Shown piece after piece: positions 1-13,900 of a DNA stretch of 64,000 nt. A model generated the notes under the pieces. The model saw only the letters and a list, made by a program, of their open reading frames with translations, ran no database searches and was not told the DNA's origin. The position numbers and the translations under genes are program-made. The stretch is from Leptidea sinapis. Taxonomy: Eukaryota > Arthropoda > Insecta > Lepidoptera > Pieridae. The stretch's first letter is position 1. Every line of letters begins with the position of its first letter. The stretch covers positions 992,001 to 1,056,000 of the forward strand of contig NC_066288.1 in NCBI RefSeq assembly GCF_905404315.1, given 5' to 3'.

Positions 1-775
1 TCGCTAACCAAGCTGATATATAGCACGAACAGCTCTCTTTTGCAGAGCAAACACTATATCAATGTCAGCAGCATGACCCCACAATAAAATACCGTACGTC
101 ATAATGCTGGGAAAATAATTGAAGTACACTAATCTAGCTTGCGGTCGCAACATTCGTGTACTCTCTAATCTTTCTAAGAGCGTATGCCACAGAGCTGAGT
201 CTATCTGCTAGTTGGGCAATATGTGCTTCTTTCACTGAAGCTTTTTTATAACGTGATACCCAAGAAGACAGTGGTGTCCACAAGTTCCAATCTCTGGTCA
301 TTTATAAGTACGTTGGTTTGTACCTCCGCTGTGTTTGGTGTAATAAACCGTTAACACTTTATTTTTTACTGTTTACGTGCAGATTAATCGTCTCAAACCA
401 ACACACTATCTTTGAGAGTGCATTGTTTACCTCGTCATCAATATCTGCACGTCAATTCACTTTAAAAATAAGTGAAGTATCATCAGCAAACAATACAATC
501 TCATGGCTATCTACCATAAACGGTAAATCGTTAATATAAATAAGAAACAAGAAAGAACCGAGAATAGAACCCTGCGGAACACCTATTCCCACAGCTATAC
601 CCGGAGACTGTTTGCCATTTACATCGACTATCTGAAGTCTGGCGCCTAAATATGAATTTAATAGATTTAGGGCTGTATTTTTTTCTCCATAATGCTGTAG
701 TTTTAGGAGTAAAATTACGTGGTGGACGCAGTCAAATGTTTTAGACACATCACAAAAATTTCTTAAGGTTAACCT
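1..775 (-). mobile_element. Jockey-superfamily non-LTR retrotransposon fragment (reverse transcriptase)
   Basis: Read on the minus strand, positions 748-452 encode a reverse-transcriptase core: an FDCVHH block, the GVPQGSILG palm motif, FLIYINDLP, and the catalytic FADDTSLIF box. Further down, the minus strand of about 1-140 matches the post-RT segment of the copy at 18.6-20.1 kb (a YGILLWG-like stretch). The copy is 5'-truncated near 775, frameshifted after the FADD box, and runs off the left edge of the window. Dead element. Confidence 0.8.
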
Positions 776-2060
776 TAATTGACAGAAGGTTCAAGTAAGT
801 TTATGTTGTTATCTCCACACACAATAATTCACTTGCTGGTTTTGCTAAATTTTGATAGTACCTTCTCCATCCTATGTTAGAATTGTTCATGTGATGCAGT
901 GGGGGGAGGGGGGGGGGGGTATACACTTTCAATGATATATTGCCCTATATACATTTTAAACTGTTATTAATAATAATTAGGGAACTTCCAGCCCTACTTC
1001 AACAAAATGAACTGATTACTTTATGTTCCCTAATACTAAACTGGAGCTGAACTGAACTATAAACTGAACTATAATTATGAGCTTTATATTATGAGTATCC
1101 CTAGCAGTACTTAACAGTTACATTTGGTGACTGTTGCCTATTTTGTATGATATTGTAAGAGTTGACCTCCCTTGCCGAATAACATAACTTTATTTAAATT
1201 ACTTGTAGAAAAAGCTTCCTTGTTATATTTTTACAATTTTCTCCAATACAAGCATGTTTATTAAATATCACTACAGAGGAAGTAAGTTACTATGTATATG
1301 GTGGATCAGTAAGTAACCATAGTGTTTTAAAATGCGCATTTTTTCGTAACCTAAACCTGTAATTCGATAGATACCTACTTGTCTTATTCACATTCGGTTT
1401 TGTTACAGGTGGCTTTAATTTTCGGATTACATGTGGCTTGAACAACATTGTATATTTAAGCTGGAAGAGTTTCTTGCGCCGCTTCCTCTCTCTCAGAGTG
1501 CCAGTTGTTTCCGAAGCGATAGAAGTATAAGTATATCAGAAATAACATGATACAGAATTGTAAAGGAATAAATTTTGGGAAAATAAATGCCTTTTATGCT
1601 AATAATGCTAATAGTAGTCGTGGCAATGAACTTTTAAGAATAACTGTTTATGATGTCGATAATCAGTCGGATGATTTACTGTAAGTAAAACTGACAGACC
1701 CAAAAACAAAAAATGACCGACCCTTCGTAATCCGAGAAGAATACAAAAGTATTGTACAGAAATACCTGGTCCTGCGTCCTGTTGATATGAAGATCGGTTC
1801 GGTTCAATCGGTTTTTCATCGGTTATCAAAATTTCAAGTGCTTCAAACAAGTTATGGGAAAAAATAAAATTTCTAGCATGCCACAACAAATCGCATTGAA
1901 GTTACCAGATAGCAAGCTGTATAGAGGACATTGTTTTAGTCGTAATTCTACTACCCTTCTGGCAGATTTTGGAGCGGACTTAACTGTTCTGTTGTATATA
2001 GAAGAATCCATTGAGAAATACATGTGAACGCATCGTGAAAAACATTAATTTGCAACTTTC
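776..2060. other. Gene-free AT-rich stretch with a G-tract and a LINE 3' fragment
   Basis: No coding region is recognisable here. A near-pure G run lies at 901-919 (one A inside). About 1438-1545 resembles the 3' end of a lepidopteran LINE (a segment containing TTTCTTGCGCCGCTTC, then a fragment containing TTTCCGAAGCG), and related tails lie near 41.7 kb and 59.9 kb. The short minus-strand open frames at 1608-2023 have no recognisable domain and are treated as chance. Confidence 0.4.
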
Positions 2061-2148
2061 AGGTAATCCATCCACGCCACTGTCGCCGCACCCATCTACA
2101 TCGAAACCACGAGATTCTTTGACACCGTCACATTTGCTTACAAAATGA

Positions 2149-4160
2149 GCCAGGTTTGGACATTATTTCAAACACGCAGAATATAAAATATACAACAATC
2201 TCTATTCCTAATTCAACTGTAACCATAAATATAAATTTTCATAATTACGAAAATGTCTAAAATGTAAATATAAGTTTTTAGTTGTTTTATTATTAGATAC
2301 TTTTTAATTTCAATTTAGTTGTTACTTTATATTTTATTAAATAATAATATTCAAATAAATATGAGGGGCCTTTTATTTCCTCATATTGGGTGATGAAAAG
2401 AAGAGTGTAGTTTCGGGTGCAAAATATATTTTTTGTTCAGGATCCTACTTTAGAATCCCTCAATTTTTTCAAAAAAAGTGCCCTCGCCGTAAATTATGCT
2501 CCCTTATGATAGAGGGCAAAGTGGAGGGCACCAGAGGGCGAGGAAGGTCGCCATCGCCCATGCGATAGACCTACCTACCTAATGCTACTATGGGCGGTCC
2601 ATTGAACGAGTGTACCAGACTGTCCGCCAGTAGGGAAAAGTGGCAAATGCTCGTGAGAGGAATCACATCTGCCCCAAAAGAGGTCACTCCATGATGACCA
2701 GGACCGCTCTGCCAAGAGTGTAACAATAATACAACCTACCATTCCCATTGTTCAAATAGAATTTGAACTGAAAATAGGTATAAAAATAACGTCTTATAGA
2801 TTCACAGTCATAATAATTAATACTTGCTCATTCAAATAGATTTATACGTTTACTACAGATACTTATTGATTCGAAGTATCACTTCTTACGTGTGTACACA
2901 CTACACACCCTTTTTTATTCACTGGAACAAATACAAAAAAAAAACATCGAAATCGGTCCAGCCGCTTCGGAGGAGTTCGCTAGCATACACAAAAAGAGAA
3001 GAAAGTTAACGAAAAAGATATTTTTTTTACGACCGTTTTAGGCAAGAGGATGAAAAAATTTTTAATATATATTTTTTTGGTATCAACCAAATATAATTCT
3101 ATTTTGAATGATTGAAGCCTTTATTTGTTTGAAACATTTTGAAGGTTACTTTTAGGAACTCAGCTTAGATTTCCATACAACAAGGAAAAGGTCGGGCACA
3201 ACGCACGCTACTTTCGACTTTATCAAATTTTAATGAGTGTAACGATCAGTTACTGGCTTTTAATTGTTAGCATTAGCAGCGCTATAGTTAACTGCACTCG
3301 GTTAACCACTCACACTATTAACGGTTAATGTAGTATCACATTATAGTTACATTTAATAAAAATAATTGTTTCGCTCACAAAATAATGACTGTGAATAACA
3401 AATTAAAACTGAGCAGTGTACGTTGTAGGTATTTAATGAGAACAGCTGTCACGCCCGAGCGTGTGTATGTAATGCTCGTTCTAGTATAGTCTGCTCGGGT
3501 TGTTAGACGTTATTCCCGACGTTATCAGTCAGAGATAATTTTACCAGAATAATCTATACACAATTTTATTATTTATTTAAAGAAATGCCTATAAATAATA
3601 TATTAAAGAAATAGTAGTTGACGGACGTGCTTTTTAGAAATAGTCAGTCACGCCGATAAATGTAAATAAAGGATATCAAAAAACACTTAGAAGACTCAAT
3701 CTAGCAAGAACAGTAGGTATTGATCAAATTATTCCACAAATAATCACTTTCAAATACAAATGTTGTAAAACTACCTTCGAGGGATGACTGAATGAACAAC
3801 AAAGTCCTGGAAGGACGGGATGATGATGACGGGTCCAAAATGAAGGTAAATGAACAACTAACTGTTGAGTCTATATGGGAAATGCCCTGATTTAAATCCA
3901 GCACAAACCTGGTTTTGCCTATCGAATGAACAAAATGTACAGAGCATACACAAATGATTCTAAATAATATATTCTGCAAGCTTTTATTATTTCCTGATCG
4001 CGGGGACAGCACCAATGTAACTGAAGTAGTAAGTGATCACCTGTACAATCCGAGTAGTTACACATCCGATATCCAATATTGTTCAGCAAGTGCACCAAGT
4101 TGATGGTGAGTCAAGTTTCAAACTTTACCTCACATCTACAGAACAGATTTACTGTTTCAC
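2149..4160. other. Gene-free stretch with repeat remnants
   Basis: No gene recognised. About 2566-2720 looks like a degenerate LINE tail (GGGCGGTCC). About 2930-3002 holds the common lepidopteran repeat string AAATCGGTCCAGCCGCTTCG followed by GGAGGAGTTCG. The 104-codon minus-strand open frame at 4015-3701 is low-complexity with no domain I know. Confidence 0.35.
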
Positions 4161-4166
4161 TTGAAC

Positions 4167-4410
4167 TTATCTATCCAAATGTTTTAGGTTTTCTTTAGTG
4201 TTAATTCCGCCAATATTCGACTTCAAACAATTTGACACATGCTGCGCCTCTACACGAGGCATCCTCAGGAGATATTGACTCGCCAAACTCTGCCACGAGA
4301 CAGTCTCTGAGTCTCCAAGAAGACGAATATTGTTGGAATTAACACTCAAGAAAACTCACAACATTTGGATAATTATGGATTTCTACAAAGTAACGCCTAC
4401 TTCAATAAAT
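4167..4410 (-). mobile_element. Penelope-like foldback fragment with degenerate hammerhead-like core
   Basis: Two arms, TTTCTTTAGTGTTAATTCCG near 4190 and its near-complement near 4335-4355, flank a centre that on the minus strand reads CTGAGGA (4268-4262), then a 5-bp stem GCCTC/GAGGC. Where a hammerhead core would have GAAA there is GCAG. The fragment ends in a tail (ATTATGGATTTCTACAAAGT) shared with copies near 9.66, 53.37, 58.44 and 61.9 kb. The best-preserved relative is at 61.69-61.96 kb. Confidence 0.5.
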
Positions 4411-4917
4411 TTTCTGAACTTATCTATTTTTGTAATATAAAATTTTTCCTTTTCATTTATTTCCATTGTTTGTTTTATTGAGCGTCAGATTCAATTACCA
4501 CTGGAAACATCGGATTGTTTTAAATGAAATGTCAAGTGGTAAGTAAATATTTTAGTTAGTCATTATAAATATTATTATAAAACTGTCGCATAATTATACC
4601 AAAACTTTTAGCAAATCAGTTAATATTCTGCGTAAAGTCCGTTGATACGACTCAATTACCTCGTATTTGTATATCATCGTGTTTAAGTGAGATGACTAAT
4701 CAATGGATGTGGCAGAGATGCATGTTTTAACGCATTAGACTACTAACTTACTAGTGAAATTTAAGGCCCATAACTATATTACCCATACTAACTATGGCAG
4801 TAAACCCGGCGTCAAAGGTTGTTGACGAAACATATTATTTCAATCCTGCTACACCTTTCCATTTGATAATAATGTATTAAATAAATTCATAAATCAGAAC
4901 TGTTAGAATATACAGAC

Positions 4918-7900
4918 CTCTTAGGATTCGGTAAACTTTTCTTGTCGCTATTATTTGACTGCTTTGCCTCTGTTTTTCCAGTCGAATTACTCACTAATGG
5001 GGCTCTGTTTTCATCTAAATAATAAGAAGGCTGTTGTGGATGGCCTGTACAAAACAAAAAAAGACCTTTTAGAGTTTACATGATTCAATTATTAAAACTT
5101 TCTTAAGACATTATAAACTTCGTTTGTCTTAACCGGCTGTACTCATTGATGTTCGGAGTTGGTACCGACTAGTTTCAAACTCAGTTTGAGACGGGACCTC
5201 CGAATGATTCGAGTAAAGCCGTTTTAGACAAATAAAGGATTCATGATATTGACCGATGCTCAGGTCAATATAAGTCAATATAAGACAAATACCGATTATG
5301 TTACAAAACCTGACTAAAACCACTAACTAGAGTATAGACATTCGTTACGTTTGTAATTATACATAAAACTATATTACGTTTAAAAATAATAGGTAATATA
5401 AATATTAAATATATTTGAAGAATTATGCCGGACGCTTAATTTAGTTAATAAGTTTAGTAATTTTACAAAGGACAACATAAACACTTGACCGGCAATATCT
5501 TCCTTCATACCTGCATATTCCTGTGGATTGTAAGCGTCCTGATTACCACCTCGTCCTACATTAACAGGACCTTGTCGAACGTTTCCCGGGACTAACGGAC
5601 GTCGACCGGGGCCGTTTATTCCTCGTGGATTATTTCCAAAGCCTTGGTTCTGTAATATACTTAATGGTGAATATATTGCCCAATTCTTATTGTATTTGTG
5701 GAATATTTTTTCTCGAATAACTTGGTACTATTTTAATTTACTAGAGATTAAAATGAAATTTCATTATGTATTAGTAATATCATACATATATGGATACAAC
5801 TTTTTTGGAATGGGTAGATTTTGATTTTTCAATATGAAACAAAAAAATTCAACAAAAATATTTTAAATTTCACGAAACAACAATTCGATACCTGAATTTC
5901 GTTTACTTCTTTGAAGTTTATTTACTTCTTCGACCGCATTCACCGCCTCTTCAGGGCTGGTGTATTGTACACCTCTTAGCATAATAAAAAGAAAACAAAA
6001 GGTACAAGGTTCAGACTGTGTGATAGATGCATTATCAGTTAATATATTGGAATGTGAGAACGCGTTGTCGTCATGAAGGACGAATTAGCTGTGATTTTTC
6101 GCATTTTTTTTCAAAAACTCTGGACAAGCACGTATTAACATACCAATCTACAGTAACTGTCACAGTATTACTGCACTTTAATGTCTCAATTTGCCGGAAT
6201 AAGAAGCAACTATTTCCTTACAAATGTTCTCCATTCGACTTTCCATTCCATTTTTTTTTTATGATAATAAGGGACGAGACGAGCAGGACGTTAAGCTGAT
6301 GGTAATTGATACGCCATGCCCAATTACAATGCAGTGCCGCTCAGGATTCTCAAAAAACCCAAAAATTCTGAGCGGCACTACAATTGCGCTCGTCACCTTG
6401 AGACATAAGATGTTAAGCCTCATTTGCCCAGTAATTTCACTAGCTACGGCGCCCTTCAGACCGAAACACAGTAATGCTTACACATTACTGCTTACGTACT
6501 GCGTACCCATAATCTAGCCGGCTTCCTGTGCAAAGTAGCCTCCCACTGGTATAATGACATTCCATTCGAATTTTTGGAGGCAAATCATCAGAGGTAAAGC
6601 TACTATGTATTCCGCCGATTGGCTTTCAGGTTTAAATCAATATAATTGATTCATATTTCGTCACTGATAACAATATTAGTATCGTGTTTGATCCTATGCA
6701 TCTGTGTGTATAAGTTTCAATAAATGCTTTGCTATATATATTTTTTCTATGAATGCCGCATTTATCACGGGGAGTGTTCCGAAGAGCTGTTTAACCTGAT
6801 TCCTGCCGCCGAATTCCACCTTCGCACGACACGCCACAAGTTAGGATATCATCCCCACCATCTGGATGTGTGGCGGTCCTCCAGGAGCGGTTTTCAAGGA
6901 GCTTTCTTTCACGTACAAAGCTGTGGGATGAACTTCTTTGTGTGGTGTTTCCGGGACTATACGACATGGGTACCTTCAAAAAAAGCGCGTACACCTTCCT
7001 TAAAGGCCGGCAACGCTCCTGTGATTCCTCTGGTGTTGCAAGAGATTGTAGGCGGCGGTGATCACTTAAGAACAGGGGACCCGGACGCTCGTTTGTCCTC
7101 CTATTCCATAAAAAAAATGCTCGTCAGTCAGCGATGGTCCGTGTTCCAGTCAAACATGTTCAACCAATGATGGCGTCCGTTATATTTTTGATATCATTTA
7201 ACAGCACTTTGAAGTACACGCATTAAACTACACGCAGTCGATTCTGGTCATCAATTAAATCATGTGGATCCATTCAAAGTAAAGATTCCACCCAATGTGT
7301 AGTTGCATGTAGCAACATTTATTGCAGTTGGCTCATACCACCATATAGAGAAAGAAATTGCTGACATGTAAATAATTATGAGTGTCAATCTGTAGTCGTA
7401 TGGTACCACAGTCACCGGCGACCTTCACGAAGATCGTCTCAGAGTTGATCACGTCTACGTCTGAATTCACTGAACCAGAAATACACAATATGATACAATA
7501 CGAGATGGAGCTTCATTATCAAATGCCAATCAAAGTCTCTTTCAACTGTCTCGTTGACTGCAGCCACAGCGACATTTATTTAAAAGATATGGCGCTAATA
7601 TTTTCCCGAGCTAAATTCACCGTACTGCACTGTGGTAGTGCCGCCACACAAGTCACGATATCACAGTGTATAAACAAAATTACACGAACTAAAATGTAAT
7701 CTACTTTCGGAATGATCCATTTTATATACCGTAAACGCTTTATAAAGAAATATATTAGAAAATCCACGTAATAGGTACTTTAAATAAATAAAATAATGAA
7801 TAGCATCATTATTTTGAAAACACACAAACAAAATCTTTTATCAAAGTACTGAAGTTTAGGTAGGTAGCATACTACGGGGACCGATCTTGTTCACCCTTCT

Positions 7901-10900
7901 AAGGGATAAAACTTGAAAATAACGCGGACAGCAAATTAATTAAGTATCAAAATAGATGGTTCACCTGGTAACCATTCGTAGGGTACGATTGTGCATCCCC
8001 TGGGTAATTGATTCCGGAATTTAAATTGCCGTTGTTCCACGGTTTGCCAGCGTTCCCGTAGGGTGGGTTGAGTTTCTGTAAGTGAAATTTAAACATTGTA
8101 TATAATGTGTTTTGTTTACTATTAATAGCAAAGTTTCTTGGTTATTACCTGAATTTTCTCATCGGGATATCCTTGAGCAGGATAATTCATATTAGGATTT
8201 CTCCCATCGCCATTCCAGTTATTTTGTGGGTACTGAGTGTTCCCAGCCTAAAAGATAAATAAACATCACTTTTAGTAGTTTTATGAACTTTAATATGATA
8301 TTTTTATGTTTGTTATTAATTATTACTCTATTATCAGTATCGGTACTGTGACCACACTTTACCTGAAAACGGCCCCGGGCAAACCCCTATTTGAACCTGT
8401 ACTTGATAAACGACAGCGCTCACCCAGTACGATCTGGTCAACCTCTCACACATCTGTTCAATTTCTTCCCAGTTGAATGTTTTCTTGAAGATATTTTAGT
8501 TCATCCCATGAGCCTCAAAGAGGATATTTGAAGCGAATTAATTAATGAGGTTCTGAACTATTATGTAAGTATGAATGATACATTTGTACAGAAATATAGA
8601 TGAGATTATACGACGATTTGGAATTATTTTCTCATCTCTTTAAAACTAATGTGAGTTTTACAAAATATTATTTTGAGGAGAGCTCCACATATATGGAATA
8701 TGCTTTTTGGAGTGAAACCTTCATTAGGTTCGCCAGATTGAATGCAACTGAGCCGTCCCGCTATAGCCTAGCGTGCTACGGCTCCTTCGAATAGTTGGCT
8801 GCAATCGACTAGGGGGCGTGATCAGTCGGAGAACCAGAGATACGTTACAAATATTATAACTTTATAAATATTCTCAAAATGTTCTAATAAATTGAATACC
8901 TGAATTCCGTTTTGTGGATAGTTCACTCCTGCGGGATATTGTGTGTTTGGTCGTCTGTTGCTGTTCCAATTATTATTATTGTAACCTGGGTAGTTCCCTC
9001 CCGAACCCTGCAATATTAATATGAAGCCATTATCCATTAATGTTTTTCCAAAAAAAAACATAGGAATTTCAATGTTTTATATATTTTATCTATCACATTA
9101 GCTCAAGTTCTAAATCTGAATATAATCTAGGTATACATTATTCTTTACGGTAATTGTGTTGTATGAAATGTTATAACCTGAGCAGGGTAGTCAGCCCCGG
9201 CTGCCGGTGGTCTGTTCCAACCCCTTCCTGTATCCGTTAGTGGATGATTACCCTAAAACGAGGCAAATTATTAAGTATATTCTGCAATGCCATACATAAC
9301 AAAGTTTAAGTAAAAAAATGTATTTTTAACAATTATATACCGAACCAGGCTTAGAGCATCGACGATACGTGGATTGCTTGTTTTATCTTTACCGACTACA
9401 TTTCAGTGATAGAGCTCGAGGCGTCAATCTCCATTTCATCGTCCGACCACCAGACGTCAGTACTCGCAAAACATAAATTTCCCTTGTGCTGTTTTGTTCC
9501 ACTTAATCTACTCTTAGGCACTCATATTCAAACGGCATAGTCCCAGACTTATGGAAGTCAGTCCTTGTCCATCAGATCCAATAAAAGGAGACAGTTCGGA
9601 TCTGGCTAACTAAAGGCCTATTCAATTTATACAAATGATTTAAGTTTTCTTTAGTGTTAATTAATAATAATTATGGATTTCCGCAAAGTAACGTCTAATT
9701 CAATAAATTTCCTATTCAATTTGTTATTTTGAAAGTGATAACCCTTACTTCTAGGATTTATTATCCAAATTAAATTTGTAACGAAAATTTATGAACGATG
9801 CGCTACTCGAACGGTTGGCTCAGTAGTTGGTAAGAGCGCTCAGACGGAACCCAAAGGCGCGGGTTCAAGTCCCGTGTCGTTCATAAATTTTGGTTACTGA
9901 TTTAATTTGTATAAATGCCTATTGTTAATATCTCCCTGATTTCCAAAATTACGGAAGGTAGCTCTTGATATACCTAGAGGGTCACCAGTTGATCAATGAA
10001 CGACAGTACGGCTTTCGTCATGGTTGGTCAACGGATTATCTTATGGTATACCTAACATATAGATTGGTGGCGGCTATTGAAAGCAAGGGAGACGGCCTGG
10101 CAGTTTTAATCACGGAATGTGATATTAATTAATAAAAGTTATGTGCATCTTTTATTATTTGCAGTCTAGAGTTCCATTTAACTTGATTCTTTTTGCCTTT
10201 AATGCAGGGCTGTGATATTTGGATGAACCAATCTATGGATTAACACACTGTTTCCTTAGGATGTTTGCCCTTTGTTTCTAGAGATTTAAAGCGATTCAGT
10301 CGTTGAGTGATGATCGTACTAGTATCTTTGTTTCTTCTAAGCCTGATCATAATATGTAGACCATATTGAAAGAATCATCAGAATCAGTTGACCGAGTCGA
10401 AAGCTCTAAGGTAACAAACATCAAAAAATACCGTCGTATTAAGAACCTCCTCCTTTTTTGAAGTCGGTTTAAAAAGGTGGTTACCTTCACAACCAAATCT
10501 TTAGCATCTTTTGTCAACAATAGGAATGGAATTGTGAAATGTCAATATCCGACATAAATAACAATATAAACGTTCGTTTCAAACAAAGTTAAATGCATAA
10601 AATATATTATTTTCGAATTATGTATAAACAAAAATTGATTGATAATACCTAAAAATTTATAATAAACTAAACTATAGTTATTTTAAAGTAAAATATACAA
10701 TTATAATAATTATTACTTACAAATTATAATTGAACAAAACGTGAAAGAGTACCTAATATGATTACGGACACTCGTAGGAAGTAGGACTGACAACAATGTT
10801 GTGAAACACTGAAAACTAAAAACGTTTGGTAGTTCGATATTGGTTCATAGTTTATTCTATGACGCTTGGTTTAATATAAGAACCCGGCATTAGTACGTAA

Positions 10901-13900
10901 TACTGTATGATAAAGAGTATTGTTGTCACTGGGTGGATACACGTAATCATAGATTACGAATTGACAGGCTTTCTAGAATTACAACCTAAAAGGACAAAAA
11001 ATATCAATAATGGAAATGGAGAATTAATCCAGTGGCTTCTCAATCCCAATGCCTCTGACGTAATCCTATTTGGAATTCCATTAAAAAAGGCTACGATATT
11101 TGATTACTTAATGTTTATGTGATGCCCATATTGAAAGGGATTTTATTAAAATCACAATGTCTTTCATTTTTTTTAAAAGTCATCACTAAAGCAAGCAGTA
11201 GAATATTGAATATTATGTACACATGCGATGAGCTACACGAGTCTACCATAACATGCCCAAAGTAGTACTAGTAGGTACTACTTGGTGAGATCTGATTATT
11301 TTTTCAAAAGGTGGCAGATTTTGAAGTTCAAAGATTGGTTTCAGAACCCTTTTTTGAATAAAAATATTTGAATTTGAACGTGTTTCTTACCTGTAACTGG
11401 CCATTTTGATTGTTTAAATTTCCAAGTTGATTCCAACCACTGCCCGGCCTTGCCGCTACACCATTATTTATACCCTTACAATAAAAAATATCGAAATAAT
11501 AGTTAGATAATCTAATAAAAGTTAGTCTCATAAAGACCGAGATTAAGGTTTTTTTAGGAGATCGTAAAAAGTTTGCTGCTAATTGACACAAAATAGTGTA
11601 AGAGATGAAACTTCATGCAAAGAAAGAGATTCATCGCATGGAGAATAAGAGCGAGAAAATGATGTGATAGACGCCGGTTGTGAAAACTCGGTAATACGCG
11701 GTGTCCTGGAGATATCACGCCCCCAAAAATAACCATGTAAAGGTAAATTTAAAAAAAAAATAGAAGCATTTCCAAGATACATGAAATATATTTGTTAGTT
11801 TAATAGTATGAGATACATTATAATCACCTAATTATTAAATCTTGAGTACAAATTTTAAATACAATTCACTAAAGGCTTGTTCAGACTAGGGAGTTTTTTC
11901 GAGTAGATAACAATTCGCTACGACCCAAGTGTAAATGATAGCACGCAGCCCTGCGGGAGACCAGCGTTTATGAGTTTTAAGTCGGAGCATACACCGTTGA
12001 TGCTCCGATCAGCTACTGAGCATGAAAATTTCATTATAAATGCTTTCGAAGGCCTTCGCTATGTCCAGACTCACCGCCAACGACCTTTTGACTCAACCGC
12101 TTGTACCCATTTATGAATGAAACATACAAGAAGATCACCAGTTGAGCAACGCGGCATATACATCTTACAGCGAAAAACAAATCTACCTCCTCGTGTAGAA
12201 TGCAAAAATACAGCTACCCGCGGTGGCAACCTTAGAAGCGGAGCGGTGTTAAGCTCGTGAACGACACGTTGCTTTGGATCAGGCAGTGGTAAGATGACCG
12301 CAATGGAGGGTCAACGGAGACTAAGTGGTTGTCTGGATATGAGGTCAACAGGCGGTCCAACTGTGAAGTTGTACTATCTTCCACGTCTGGTATTTGTGTC
12401 GCCGCAGTAAGTATAAGTTGTGTCAGACCATATTGTAAAACGTAGTCGTGAACAGATCTGCCCGCAATGAGTCCTTTTTGGGGTGATTTATATTCTGCTT
12501 TTACAACATGATCCCAGAAAATGTACAAACCAAATGTGTTACGAAATTTGAAAGACTTGTTAAATAACGTTTACCTTTATGGGGTAAAGTTAAGGGTTAT
12601 TATAATTGGAAATGGAGCGACCACCTTCAATAAATAAATATTTTATTTTAAAAAGCCTTCTGGATTTCAGATATATTTTATCAAATGAGTGGTAAATTTC
12701 AATGTAACTGCTTAAATATCGTACATTGAATAATAATATTTTATCATCAAATTTGAATACTTATTTTATCATTAAAAATCAAAAAATCCAATGTTGTACT
12801 ATTTTTAAATTTACATTGTACTAGCTGTTAGGTACGTGAAAAAATTTGCATCTTGATATCTCGCACCATCGATGTTGTATTTAAATCCAAAGTAGCCACC
12901 ATGACAAAACAGCAATTCTATGCTTAAACCCCTTTTATGTTATCAAATTAAAATTCAAATACTTTTATTCACGATAGAATATGACGTCACTAATTGAAAG
13001 TCAAAAACTACCACCCATTCGAAAAAGTATGTCTCAAACCTGAGAAGAACGGGCGCAACAAACTCAGCGGGCTTCTTTTTACACGCTTTTATTAGCTGTC
13101 ACCTGTCACCTGTCACCTGTAGGTACCTACGAATGTTTTGTAACCGACTATTTGCGCACGATTTTGACCGACTTTAAACGGCCAGAATTCGTTCAAACTT
13201 CGACTGGATAATACATTAATTTGATGAAATTATTCTATTTTTCAATTTGCAAATTAAGAGTTTTGTAAATTAATAAAATTTTCATCTATAGTTGATAAGG
13301 AAGGAATTTATGTTAAGTAAAATTTCAACCATTATCTTTAATAGATTTATCTAATATTAGGAAATTTTCAAACACCAAAAAGGAAAGGAATTTTTTTAAT
13401 TCAACAATGCAAATATTAGATGCTTTAAAAAAACAAATATAACACGCTTTTATAAAAAAAAAAACAAACTAAAAAGTAGGAATTAAATAGTAGTTAAACA
13501 ACAAAAAACTTGTTTTTGAGTTTTCTCGCTTCTATAGAAAACAAAAGAAAAAAAAATAGATAATTGTTTTCATTAAATTTAAAATGACAGTTTCTAGCAA
13601 ATTCACTTATGTGCCTATGTACCTACATATATAACATTATCTTCTAATTAATTCACACTTTTACTTAAATAAGTTTGTATTAAAATTGAACTATAAATAA
13701 ATACATAATATATAGGTATATTTTTTATAAAAATATGGGACGAGACGTGCAAATACAATGCATTGCCGCTCAGGATTCTTGAAAAACCCAAAAATTCTGA
13801 GCGGCACTACAATTGTGCTCGTCACCTTGCGATATAAGATGTTAAGTCTCATTTACCAAGTAATTTCACTAGTTACAGCTACAGTTTGCACATAACTGCT

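Noticed and set aside
2030..2160. Minus-strand terminal exon of the secreted-protein gene
   Set aside because: A frame could be forced after an AAAG acceptor to give an Arg/Trp-rich end, but there is no pyrimidine tract and the composition is unlike the other exons.
9793..9884. A tRNA gene
   Set aside because: A and B boxes and two arms are present, but there are about 16 extra bases before the A box, no anticodon arm, and the block is framed by an inverted repeat inside a transposon. tRNA-derived element instead.
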